Positions 48,801 to 56,041 of a stretch of DNA of 64,000 nucleotides are shown piece after piece. The position numbers and the translations under genes were made by a program. Position 1 is the first letter of the stretch, and each line of letters opens with the position of its first letter. Source of the stretch: Nitrosomonas sp. sh817. GTDB lineage: Bacteria > Pseudomonadota > Gammaproteobacteria > Burkholderiales > Nitrosomonadaceae. The notes below the pieces were generated by a model that searched no databases, was not told where the DNA came from, and worked only from the letters and a program-made list of their open reading frames with translations. Location of the stretch: contig NZ_CP133083.1 of the NCBI RefSeq assembly GCF_030908545.1, forward strand, positions 2,489,691 to 2,553,690, written 5' to 3'.

Positions 48801-48923
48801 CATAGCACGATGAGCAAACAGGCACTGGATTCAGAAAAAGTGCGCAACGGGATGCAAGAAATACTGCTTGGCCCGGCGCAGCTTTATGAGAAATTGCGGG
48901 AGCGGTCTAAACTTCAACCATAG
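45801..48923 (+). CDS. hsdR: Type I restriction-modification system, restriction subunit HsdR
   Basis: The 1040-residue subunit has an N-terminal PD-(D/E)xK nuclease (AIDLVFFLNGIPVATVELK with the ExK), an SF2 translocase with Walker A HSAGSGKT and the motif II DEAH in VIADEAHSS, helicase motifs to VQTLSRLNRAYPGK, and a C-terminal assembly region. It starts with GTG at 45801, ten bases after the vapC stop with AGGAG upstream. The locus is complete (M, S, R), so restriction should be functional. Confidence 0.95.
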   Translation: MSLHHEISFETEICDHLAANGWLYSAGDAKDYDRARALFPADVIAWAQNTQPKSWETLQKNHGAQAIDVLLTRLRDSINQRGTLDVLRRGIEMIGLRQSLELAQFKPASAINPEILQRYKANRLRVIRQVRYSLHNENAIDLVFFLNGIPVATVELKTDFTQSVDDAVDQYRFDRLSRPKGQSASEPLLSFPNGALVHFAVSNMEARMTTRLEGAKTHFLPFNRGNNSAAGNPPNEKGGHRTAYLWESVWERDSWLEILGRYLVTQKDDKKQINSIIFPRYHQLDATRKLLGAVLAEGPGGKYLIQHSAGSGKTNSIAWSAHFLADLHKANHEKMFDSVLVVSDREVLDSQLQDAIFDFQRTTGVVATIKGESASKSAELAAALAGGKKIVVCTIQTFPFALKAVEELAATQGKRFAVIADEAHSSQTGEAAAKLKAVLSAEELQELNDGGEISTEDLLAAQMAARSADGGISYVAFTATPKAKTLELFGRRPNPDLPASADNLPAPFHVYSMRQAIEEGFILDVLQNYTPYKLAFKLAHNGQELDEKEVERSEALKGIMRWVKLHPYNISQKVQVVVEHFRDNVAPLLDGQGKAMVVVSSRLEAVRWQLAINQYIQTQGYKISTLVAFSGEVNDPQSGPEPFTETSQTLNPNLKRRDIRDAFDTDEFQILLVANKFQTGFDQPLLCGMYVDKRLAGIAAVQTLSRLNRAYPGKDTTYVVDFVNDPEEILNAFKTYYDTAELSGVTDPHLVYDLRMKLDAAGYYDDFEVERVVAVEFNPNSKQSDLAAALEPVVSRLLNRYKAVQEKLKTAHAKEDAKATEEAQNELNALVLFKHDMTAFQRMYAFLSQIFDYGNTAIEKRFYFYKRLLPLLEFGREREGIDLSKVILTHHTLKHQGKRTLSLNNGEYPKLQPISESGSGSVQEKEKAHLYEIIARVNDLFEGDITEDDRLVYVNNVIKGKLLESEILIQQASNNTKEQFSNSPDLAKELMNAIMDAFAAHSTMSKQALDSEKVRNGMQEILLGPAQLYEKLRERSKLQP

Positions 48924-49091
48924 AAAAGCAATTCCATATAGCGTTTTGTTGCTTATAAAGCACTACGCTCCCTTCTATGTAAATAGATAACCGCTTGACC
49001 CAAGCGCTTTGGCAGTAAAAAGCGTCACGACGGCCCCGGAGGCTGTGGGCGTGTTGAATTGGGTTTTTTACCTCCCTTACCGCACCTCCCA

Positions 49092-49108
49092 GCCAGCTTC
49101 TTGCTGGC
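49092..49108 (+). terminator. Hairpin between hsdR and pstS
   Basis: GCCAGC-TTCTT-GCTGGC is a perfect stem-loop that can be extended by CCTCCC with GGGGGG at its base. It lacks a T-run, so it may be a terminator for hsdR or only a structural element. A wider inverted repeat GTAAAAA/TTTTTTAC lies at 49014-49069. Confidence 0.35.
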
Positions 49109-49139
49109 AGCCGTTGGGGGGAATTGCATTGCAATCTGT

Positions 49140-49157
49140 ACGTCATCAGTTTGTCAC
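49140..49157 (+). promoter_or_regulatory. Pho-box-like site upstream of pstS
   Basis: ACGTCAT-CAGT-TTGTCAC has two heptamers with 11-bp spacing that match the PhoB box core (GTCAT and GTCAC). It lies 65 bp before the pstS start, a usual place for a Pho promoter. pst operons are the classic PhoB target, which supports this site and, by likeness, those at 24397 and 38673. Confidence 0.6.
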
Positions 49158-49222
49158 ATCAACGGGTTACTATTTCATCTCATTTAAATTCCATTCATTG
49201 TTAGTTAACAGGAGAAGAGGGT

Positions 49223-50266
49223 ATGAAATTACCGGTTAGTGCCATGTTGTTTGCAACCGGCCTGTTGTTCGCGGCTGCCGCGGGTGCGGCCGACATTACC
49301 GGCGCGGGTGCGACTTTTCCTTACCCGGTTTATGCCAAGTGGGCGGATGCCTACCATAAGGCAACCGGTATCCGGATGAATTATCAATCCATCGGCTCCG
49401 GCGGCGGTATCAAGCAAATCAAAGCCGGAACGGTCGATTTCGGCGCGTCGGATAAACCGCTGTCGCCGGAAGAATTGGAAAAAACCGGGTTAATTCAGTT
49501 CCCGACCGTTTTGGGCGGTGTTGTGCCGATCATCAACCTGGAAGGCGTTCAGGAAGGTCAATTGAAATTGACCGGTGCAGTGCTGGCCGATATTTTTCTG
49601 GGAAAAATCAAGCGCTGGAATGACCCCGCGATTGCGAGTCTGAATGCCGGACTCAACCTGCCTGCGAGCAATATTGCCGTGGTGCATCGGGCTGATGGCT
49701 CCGGCACGACTTTTTTGTTTACCGATTACTTGAGCAAAGTAAGTCCGGCATGGAAAGAGAAAGTGGGTGCGGATGCTTCCGTGTCGTGGCCGATTGGCAC
49801 CGGCGGTAAAGGTAATGAAGGCGTCGCCAATTTCGTTAAGCAGATTAAAAATTCGATCGGTTATGTCGAAGCGGCTTATGTGAAGCAAAGCCGCATGAAT
49901 TTCGTGCAACTGCAGAATCTGGACGGTGCTTTTGTAATACCCACAGAGGGAAATTTCAGAGCTGCCGCAGCCAATGCGCAATGGGATAGCGCCGGCTTTT
50001 ATGAAATCCTTACGAACAAACCGGGTTTGGAAAGCTGGCCGATCACCGGCGCCACCTTTGTATTAATGCATAAAGTTCAGAAAAAACCGGGGCAGGCGCT
50101 GGCGGTGCTGAAATTTTTCGAATGGGGCTATACCTCTGGCGGTTCCATGGCGCTCGATCTTGATTACATTCCGTTGCCAGACGATGTTGTGAGCCGGATA
50201 AAAGAATCCTGGACAGCTAATGTGAAAGGAAAAGATGGGCAGATTATTTACCCCGGTGGACAGTGA
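49223..50266 (+). CDS. pstS: Phosphate-binding periplasmic protein PstS
   Basis: The 347-residue protein has a signal peptide cut near GAAA and the family motifs ITGAGATFPYPVYAKWADAY, FGASDKPLSPEEL and VVHRADGSGTTFLFTDYL, which contain the phosphate-binding loops. It delivers phosphate to the PstCAB transporter. AGGAGAAG precedes the ATG. Confidence 0.96.
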   Translation: MKLPVSAMLFATGLLFAAAAGAADITGAGATFPYPVYAKWADAYHKATGIRMNYQSIGSGGGIKQIKAGTVDFGASDKPLSPEELEKTGLIQFPTVLGGVVPIINLEGVQEGQLKLTGAVLADIFLGKIKRWNDPAIASLNAGLNLPASNIAVVHRADGSGTTFLFTDYLSKVSPAWKEKVGADASVSWPIGTGGKGNEGVANFVKQIKNSIGYVEAAYVKQSRMNFVQLQNLDGAFVIPTEGNFRAAAANAQWDSAGFYEILTNKPGLESWPITGATFVLMHKVQKKPGQALAVLKFFEWGYTSGGSMALDLDYIPLPDDVVSRIKESWTANVKGKDGQIIYPGGQ

Positions 50267-50379
50267 TAGTCAGTGCGATAGCAGTGGCAAGCGGGTTTGC
50301 GATTTTGCTTTGAAGGCTGATACTGATACCAAGATTGCAATGTGAGTATAACGGTAGTTTTAATAATAGATTTTATGCA

Positions 50380-51318
50380 ATGTTAACCAAACAGCGGCTT
50401 TGGGATGCGATATTCCGCAAAACGACCTGGTTTTTTACCGTGGTCGTATTGGTGCTGCTGGTAGCGCTTATTATTTCTCTGATCATCGGCAGCATGCCGG
50501 CACTGAAGGTTTTTGGTCCAGGATTTATCACCAGCTCGGACTGGAATCCTGTCGCTGAGCGTTTCGGAGCATTGGTGCCGATCGTCGGTACCGTGATGAC
50601 CTCGATGATCGCGCTGGCCATCGGCATTCCGGTAAGCTTCGGGATTGCGTTGTTTCTGACCGAGTTATCGCCGCTGTGGTTGCGGCGTCCGTTGGGCACC
50701 GCGATCGAATTGCTGGCCGGCATTCCCAGCATCATTTACGGCATGTGGGGATTATTCGTGTTTGCTCCGTTCTTTGCAGCGACGACCCAGCCATGGCTGC
50801 AGGAAACATTGGGGCATTTACCCGGAATTGGATTGTTGTTTGAAGGCGCCTTCATGGGAATCGGCATGCTGACTGCGGGAATCATCCTGGCCATTATGGT
50901 GATTCCATTTATCGCAGCGGTGATGCGCGACGTCTTCGAAATCGTGCCGCCGATGCTGAAGGAGTCTGCGTATGCATTCGGCGCCACTACTTGGGAAGTG
51001 CTGTGGAATATTGTCTTGCCCTATACCAAATCCGGCGTCATCGGCGGCATCATGCTGGGATTGGGGCGGGCTCTGGGTGAAACCATGGCGGTTACATTCG
51101 TGATCGGTAACGCTCATCAACTGCATGCTTCATTGTTCATGCCGGGGAACAGTATTGCTTCGGCGCTGGCGAATGAATTTACTGAAGCCGATGGTGAGCT
51201 TTATACCTCGGCATTGATTGCGCTCGGATTGATACTGTTTGTCATCACATTTGTGGTGCTGGCGTGTTCTAAATTGATGTTGATGCAATTGAAAAAACGC
51301 GAAGGCGTCACTGCTTAA
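50380..51318 (+). CDS. pstC: Phosphate ABC transporter permease PstC
   Basis: The 312-residue permease has six membrane helices and the ABC coupling loop with [46 protein letters not shown] at the first periplasmic loop is characteristic. The start at 50380 has no clear ribosome-binding site; a TTG 45 bases upstream is an alternative. Confidence 0.94.
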   Translation: MLTKQRLWDAIFRKTTWFFTVVVLVLLVALIISLIIGSMPALKVFGPGFITSSDWNPVAERFGALVPIVGTVMTSMIALAIGIPVSFGIALFLTELSPLWLRRPLGTAIELLAGIPSIIYGMWGLFVFAPFFAATTQPWLQETLGHLPGIGLLFEGAFMGIGMLTAGIILAIMVIPFIAAVMRDVFEIVPPMLKESAYAFGATTWEVLWNIVLPYTKSGVIGGIMLGLGRALGETMAVTFVIGNAHQLHASLFMPGNSIASALANEFTEADGELYTSALIALGLILFVITFVVLACSKLMLMQLKKREGVTA

Positions 51319-51328
51319 AAGAGACTTC

Positions 51329-52177
51329 ATGAAGATTCCCATCTATACCCGGCGGCGCATGATCAATGCGTTTCATCTGACCTGTTCGGTGTTGGCCATG
51401 ATTTTCGGCTTGTTCTGGTTATCCTGGATTTTAGTAACACTGTTTGGCAAGGGCTTCGATGGCATCAGCATGGCATTGTTTACCGAGATGACACCGGCGC
51501 CCGGCAGCAGCGGCGGTTTGCTGAATGCCATTGCCGGCAGTTTGATGATGGTAACGCTGGCTACCATGATCGGCACGCCCATCGGGATACTGGCTGGCAC
51601 CTACCTGGCCGAATTTGGCCAAAAGGGCTGGCTGGCATCAAGCACGCGGTTTGTAAACGATATTTTGCTATCGGCGCCGTCGATCGTGATCGGGTTGTTC
51701 GTTTACACCGTTTATGTGGCGAAAGTGGGGCATTTTTCCGGGTGGGCCGGAGCGCTGGCATTATCGCTGATCGTTATTCCGGTGGTTGTGCGTACCACCG
51801 AGGATATGCTGCGGCTGGTCCCGGATAGCCTGCGCGAAGCCGCCGCCGCGCTGGGCGCGCCACAGTGGAAAGTGGTAACGCTGGTAACCTGGCGGGCATC
51901 GCAAGTCGGGATATTGACCGGCGTATTGCTGGCGGTTGCGCGTATTAGCGGGGAAACGGCTCCGCTGCTTTTCACCGCGCTGAATAATCAGTTTTGGAGC
52001 GCGGATATGAATCAGCCGATGGCCAATTTGCCGGTGGTGATTTTTCAGTTTGCTATGAGTCCGTATGAGTCCTGGCAGGAATTGGCTTGGGCTGGCGCGC
52101 TGTTGATCACGTTGAGCGTGCTGGGCCTGAATATCATTGCGCGGTTGTTCTTGCGCAAACAGGTTTTGCGGGGATAG
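51329..52177 (+). CDS. pstA: Phosphate ABC transporter permease PstA
   Basis: The 282-residue permease has six helices, with [33 protein letters not shown] and the coupling-loop region [16 protein letters not shown] and [16 protein letters not shown]. It follows pstC by ten bases and forms the membrane channel with it. Confidence 0.95.
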   Translation: MKIPIYTRRRMINAFHLTCSVLAMIFGLFWLSWILVTLFGKGFDGISMALFTEMTPAPGSSGGLLNAIAGSLMMVTLATMIGTPIGILAGTYLAEFGQKGWLASSTRFVNDILLSAPSIVIGLFVYTVYVAKVGHFSGWAGALALSLIVIPVVVRTTEDMLRLVPDSLREAAAALGAPQWKVVTLVTWRASQVGILTGVLLAVARISGETAPLLFTALNNQFWSADMNQPMANLPVVIFQFAMSPYESWQELAWAGALLITLSVLGLNIIARLFLRKQVLRG

Positions 52178-52241
52178 CGGGCGGCGATGCGCGTTGCCGG
52201 ATTACCTCGGAACCATTGTTCACTCACTATGAAAGACTTTT

Positions 52242-53117
52242 ATGATGATAAATCAAGAAATCATGTTTGATAGTAAATTATTCGGATCATCCGGTTCTTC
52301 GCAACAGATGAAAGCTGTCACGGCATTGAAACCCGGGATGACCGCTAGTCAGAACATCGATGCGGATGCCAAAGTCATCATCAACGATTTAAACTTCTTT
52401 TATGGCAAGCTGCATGCGCTGAAGTCCATCAGAATGAATATTCTGGAAAAAAAAGTGACCGCTTTCATCGGCCCCTCCGGTTGCGGTAAATCAACGCTGC
52501 TACGGACTTTAAACCGCATGTATCAGTTATATCCCGGGCAAGTTGCGCAAGGCGAAATTATCGTAGACGGGTTGAATATTCTCGATAACAAGCAGGATAT
52601 CAATATGTTGCGCGCGCGCATGGGGATGGTTTTTCAGAAGCCGACACCTTTTCCGATGTCCATTTACGATAATGTCGCATTCGGCGTCAAGTTGTACGAA
52701 AGTCTAAACCGCAACGAAATGATGGAGCGCGTGGAGTGGGCATTGCAAAAAGCCGCGCTCTGGGATGAAGTAAAAGACAAGCTGGATCACAGCGGCATCA
52801 GCCTCTCCGGCGGCCAGCAGCAACGCTTGTGCATCGCTCGCGCCATTGCCGTGAAACCCGAAGTGGTGCTGCTCGATGAACCGACCTCGGCGCTGGATCC
52901 GATTTCAACCGCCCATATCGAAGACCTGATATTCCAGCTTAAGCAAGACTATACCATCGTCATCGTTACGCACAATATGCAACAGGCCGCGCGTGTTTCC
53001 GACTATACCGCGTATATGTATCTGGGCGAGCTGATCGAATTTGGCGATACTGACATCATTTTTACCACACCGAGGCAAAAAGCGACGGAAGATTATATTA
53101 CCGGGAAGTTTGGTTAG
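52242..53117 (+). CDS. pstB: Phosphate ABC transporter ATP-binding protein PstB
   Basis: The 291-residue ATPase has Walker [10 protein letters not shown], the Q-loop [18 protein letters not shown], the signature LSGGQQQR, Walker [14 protein letters not shown] and the switch His in VTHN. It has about 35 residues more at the N-terminus than usual, and an internal ATG could also be used. No phoU follows; the next gene is half of a split gene on the other strand. Confidence 0.95.
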   Translation: MMINQEIMFDSKLFGSSGSSQQMKAVTALKPGMTASQNIDADAKVIINDLNFFYGKLHALKSIRMNILEKKVTAFIGPSGCGKSTLLRTLNRMYQLYPGQVAQGEIIVDGLNILDNKQDINMLRARMGMVFQKPTPFPMSIYDNVAFGVKLYESLNRNEMMERVEWALQKAALWDEVKDKLDHSGISLSGGQQQRLCIARAIAVKPEVVLLDEPTSALDPISTAHIEDLIFQLKQDYTIVIVTHNMQQAARVSDYTAYMYLGELIEFGDTDIIFTTPRQKATEDYITGKFG

Positions 53118-53180
53118 AAGGTCTATAGCTAAAGCAGTTGCTACATCGAAAATGATCTAATCCACTACAGCTCCATAAAT

Positions 53181-53453
53181 TTATTCTTTAATAAAAAATT
53201 CAATGGTTTCAACTGGAAATATGGGGTCTACCTGAGAAAGCGAAAAAGATTGCGAGACGCCGGTTTCTCCAGTAGTCCGGGCCATGAATGAATTATCGAG
53301 TTTGGTGACACTTTTAAGCGTAAATGCCTGCTTTGAGGGTAAGTAATCAAAAACCAGTGTATACGTACTGGGGAAGCTAGTGTCACTCAACAGGATCGGA
53401 TCGCCGCGCACAATGTCTTCATTCCGCACAATACTGCCGTACGAGATCACTAG
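53181..53453 (-). pseudogene. Secreted protein, C-terminal half (split by IS5 and inversion)
   Basis: This frame begins at the IS5 end and reads VISYGSIVRNEDIVRGDP, then a DYLPSKQAFTLKSVTKL block and ends SQVDPIFPVETIEFFIKE. It has no start codon of its own. It continues in frame from the N-terminal half at 22127-22430 when the inverted segment is turned back and the IS5/IS30 insert is removed. The joined protein has 190 residues. Function unknown. Confidence 0.8.
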
Positions 53454-54250
53454 GGTCTGTTGATATTTCACATAGATAACCACAAATATCCACACGCCAT
53501 AGCCACCATACTCTCGAAATTTCTCTTCAGTTTGTCGTATCGTGTCGCTACTGCCCGATATTGCTTTAGCCGGGCAAAAGCATTCTCCACCAAATGCCGG
53601 TATCTATATAAGCCCCAATCCCTGCCGGCGTTACCCTTCAATGCGTTGCGCTTTCTCGGTATCACGGCTTGAGCTCCTCTCCTGGCTATTTGTTCCCGGA
53701 TACTTTCGCTGTCATAGCCCTTGTCCGCTACAATCGCTTTCGCCTCAGGCAACTTGGCAATCAAATCAGGTGCTGCTGAACAGTCATTGACTTCTCCGCC
53801 GGTGATTTCAAACTCAACCGGCAAGCCATAACCATCGACCGCCAAATGGATCTTTGTGGTATTACCTGCACGGCTTTTCCCGATGGCCTGTGATTGTTGA
53901 CTTACCGCCCCCGCACTATGCTGATGCGCTTTAACATAGCTGCCATCAATAAATTCCCATTCACAATCCGGGTCAATAGCCAATGTCTTGAAAACTCTTA
54001 ACCATTTGCTGCTTAATGACCACGCATTAAATCTTTTATAGATCGAATTCCAGCAGCCGAATGCTTCGGGCAAATCCCGCCACGGACATCCAACTCGCAT
54101 TCGATACAGCATACCTTCTACCGTCAGGCGCAGATTGCGCTTGTTATATATCGCTTCTTGAAGCAGAATCTTCTCTAGCTTCGACCAAAACTCATCACTG
54201 AGCATCAATCGGGGCATCGCAAACTCGTTTTGTTGGTGGTATAAGAATCC
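53454..54250 (-). mobile_element. IS5-family element, main fragment
   Basis: It begins GGTCTGTTGATATTT next to CTAG (53450-53453) and runs to IS30 copy 2. The missing end, 60 bp, is at 22431-22490. The complete element would be about 854 bp with imperfect inverted ends and a CTAG target duplication, which fits the IS5 family. IS30 had inserted close to the transposase start, duplicating GGA. Confidence 0.88.
53468..54217 (-). CDS. IS5-family transposase
   Basis: The 249-residue single-frame transposase has an N-terminal DUF4096-like part (MLSDEFWSKLEKILL, then GMLYRMRVGCPWRDLPEAFG). The DDE domain has EFIDGSYVKAHQ, IVADKGYDSESIR and YRYRHLVENAFARLKQYR. The frame is intact and starts at the ATG at 54217; the longer frame would begin in IS30. 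Because IS30 separates it from its left end, this copy can no longer move by itself. Confidence 0.92.
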   Translation of the reverse strand: MPRLMLSDEFWSKLEKILLQEAIYNKRNLRLTVEGMLYRMRVGCPWRDLPEAFGCWNSIYKRFNAWSLSSKWLRVFKTLAIDPDCEWEFIDGSYVKAHQHSAGAVSQQSQAIGKSRAGNTTKIHLAVDGYGLPVEFEITGGEVNDCSAAPDLIAKLPEAKAIVADKGYDSESIREQIARRGAQAVIPRKRNALKGNAGRDWGLYRYRHLVENAFARLKQYRAVATRYDKLKRNFESMVAMACGYLWLSM

Positions 54251-55352
54251 GGTGGATTCAAAATTGAAGTGCAACTTTTGTAAGGAAGTTTAGGAAGCAA
54301 GCTGCGGTAGTATCGGAGCTTCTTAAACGACCAAGTAGAAGGAGCACAGATGAAGCACTACAAGCAGCTCACCAGCGAGCAACGATACCAGATTTCCGGC
54401 TTGAAGAAGGCGGGTTTGAACCAATCGCGAATAGCGGATGCAGTGGGCGTGAGCAAGTCGACGATTTCGCGGGAATTCAGGCGGAACAAGGGTCGGCGTG
54501 ACTGGTATCCCAAGCAGGCGCAGGAATTACGGAACGAGCGCCGAAAACAATGCGCCAACGCCCAGCGTTTATCAATGTCGGACTGGACGGAAGTTGAGCG
54601 ATTGGTTCGGCTGGACATGAGTCCGGAGCAAGCGGCCCGTCGACTTGCTTTGGAAAGTGTGTTGCAGATCAGTCACGAGACGATCTACTTGCACATATAT
54701 GCAGACAAGCGTCGAGGTGGCGACCTGTGGCGGCATTTGCGTTGCCAGAAGCCCCGCAGGAAGCGTTATGCGAGCGGTCAAGAGCGCCGGGGCACGATCA
54801 AGAACCGGATCGGCATTGATGAGCGTCCGGGGATCGTGGATCAGAAGAACCGCATAGGCGACTGGGAGGGCGACACCGTAATCGGCAAGAACCATCAAGG
54901 CGCATTGGTTACGCTGGCCGAGAGGAAGTCGCGCTACATTCTGGCAGCCCAAGTGCCCGGCAAACATGCATCGGGCGTAACGGCGGCGGTAACGCGATTG
55001 CTGCGCCCCCATAAACGCAAGTGCCACACCATGACATTCGACAACGGGAAAGAATTTGCGGAGCATGAAACCATTGCTGCGAAACTCAATGTGGATATCT
55101 ACTTCGCTCATCCTTATCATTCATGGGAGCGCGGCTTGAACGAGAACAGCAATGGTCTGCTGCGGCAGTATTTCCCCAAGGGAATGGAATTGATTAAGGT
55201 GACCCAGGAACAAGTACAATGGGCGGTGGATAGACTCAACCATCGACCGCGCAAGGTGCTTGGATTCAGAACCCCGTTTGAGGTGTTCTTCGGAAAGACG
55301 GTGCGCTATACCAAGCCACCGCTAGGTGTTGCACTTCGAAGTTGAATCCGCG
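54251..55352 (+). mobile_element. IS30-family element, copy 2
   Basis: The 1102-bp element matches copy 1 in inverted orientation. It lies between the IS5 fragment (flank TCC) and the antitoxin's C-terminal part (flank AAG). These flanks are the complements of those at copy 1 (GGA, CTT). Pairing TCC with GGA and AAG with CTT restores two 3-bp target duplications, one in IS5 and one in the antitoxin gene. Confidence 0.92.
54350..55345 (+). CDS. IS30-family transposase
   Basis: The 331-residue protein is identical to that of copy 1, with the same helix-turn-helix and the DDE blocks GDWEGDTVIG, TFDNGKEF and NENSNGLLRQYF. AGAAGGAG precedes the ATG. Both IS30 copies are full length and have intact frames. 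Confidence 0.95.
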   Translation: MKHYKQLTSEQRYQISGLKKAGLNQSRIADAVGVSKSTISREFRRNKGRRDWYPKQAQELRNERRKQCANAQRLSMSDWTEVERLVRLDMSPEQAARRLALESVLQISHETIYLHIYADKRRGGDLWRHLRCQKPRRKRYASGQERRGTIKNRIGIDERPGIVDQKNRIGDWEGDTVIGKNHQGALVTLAERKSRYILAAQVPGKHASGVTAAVTRLLRPHKRKCHTMTFDNGKEFAEHETIAAKLNVDIYFAHPYHSWERGLNENSNGLLRQYFPKGMELIKVTQEQVQWAVDRLNHRPRKVLGFRTPFEVFFGKTVRYTKPPLGVALRS

Positions 55353-55390
55353 AAGTCTTTGACAGGGTCTGGCAGCGATTTAAAAAATGA
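55353..55390 (+). pseudogene. Addiction-module antitoxin, C-terminal part
   Basis: Directly after IS30 the frame reads EVFDRVWQRFKK and stops at a TGA that overlaps the toxin ATG. This is the expected C-terminal end of TIGR02574 antitoxins and completes the N-terminal part at 23593-23785. The ATGA overlap shows the antitoxin-toxin operon as it was before IS30 inserted. Confidence 0.85.
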
Positions 55391-55602
55391 GCTACTGGTT
55401 TCACCCTGATGCGGAAAGTGAATTTAACCAAGCGATCGATTATTACGAGGAGATTGAAACCGGACTTGGTTATGATTTTGCCATCGAGGTATATACAACG
55501 ATTCAACGCTCGCTTATTTATCCGAATGCATGGCCGGTTTTGGAAGGCGATATCCGGCGTTGCCTGGTCAGGCGTTTCCCGTACGGTGTTTTGTTTTTAT
55601 AA
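55387..55602 (+). pseudogene. ParE/RelE-family toxin, frameshifted and truncated
   Basis: The frame reads YWFHPDAESEFNQAIDYYEE, then GLGYDFAIEVYTTIQRSLIYPNAWPVL in two runs and RRFPYGVLFL before a stop. This is the ParE-type toxin usually found with TIGR02574 antitoxins. One extra T in a run of five (55594-55598) causes the stop; in the other frame the sequence continues FYNAEAQ and then no longer matches the family. So it is both frameshifted and cut at the 3' end, and is probably dead. Confidence 0.8.
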
Positions 55603-56041
55603 CGCTGAAGCACAAATACCCCAGCGAGATCGCACCGGCTCTTCCGCCAAGCGCAAATTCTCATCCAAAGTAATGTAAGAGTGCTCCGGTTCCTGGATAA
55701 TCCGTAGCAGCGTCGGTGGTGGTTTATTTCCTTATATTAGATGACAACAACTTAACGTTTTAGGAATCTCGAACTCCGATCTATCTTGGTTATTCCATAG
55801 ATACAGCATGGTTTCTCAAAAATTAATTGAGAGTATCTCTGTTATATTTGCAAAGAATTCAGACGGTTTGCATCGAATACGCAGGCATGCTGAAAGAGCT
55901 GTGCCAAGATTTGAGTACGAGTTGTGTGGTCACCAAAATTGGAATTAGGTTTTTTTAAGATTTTCTTAGACGCTCAATCGCGCGGATTGTGAAGCTGTAG
56001 AAATGCAAAGCATGATCCCGGTTTTTCCTTGTTGAAGAAGG
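55603..56041. other. Decayed stretch between the toxin and the helicase gene
   Basis: About 440 bp without a complete gene. On the minus strand a 37-codon frame just beside the toxin reads TLLRIIQEPEHSYITLDENL and RLAEEPVRSRWGIC before a stop. It looks like the C-terminus of some protein that I cannot name. Nothing else is seen. Confidence 0.35.

Noticed and set aside
22491..55352. A 33-kb composite transposon bounded by two IS30 copies
   Set aside because: The outer flanks differ (GGA left, AAG right). A composite transposon would be bounded by one duplicated target. The crossed flanks and repaired genes fit inversion instead.
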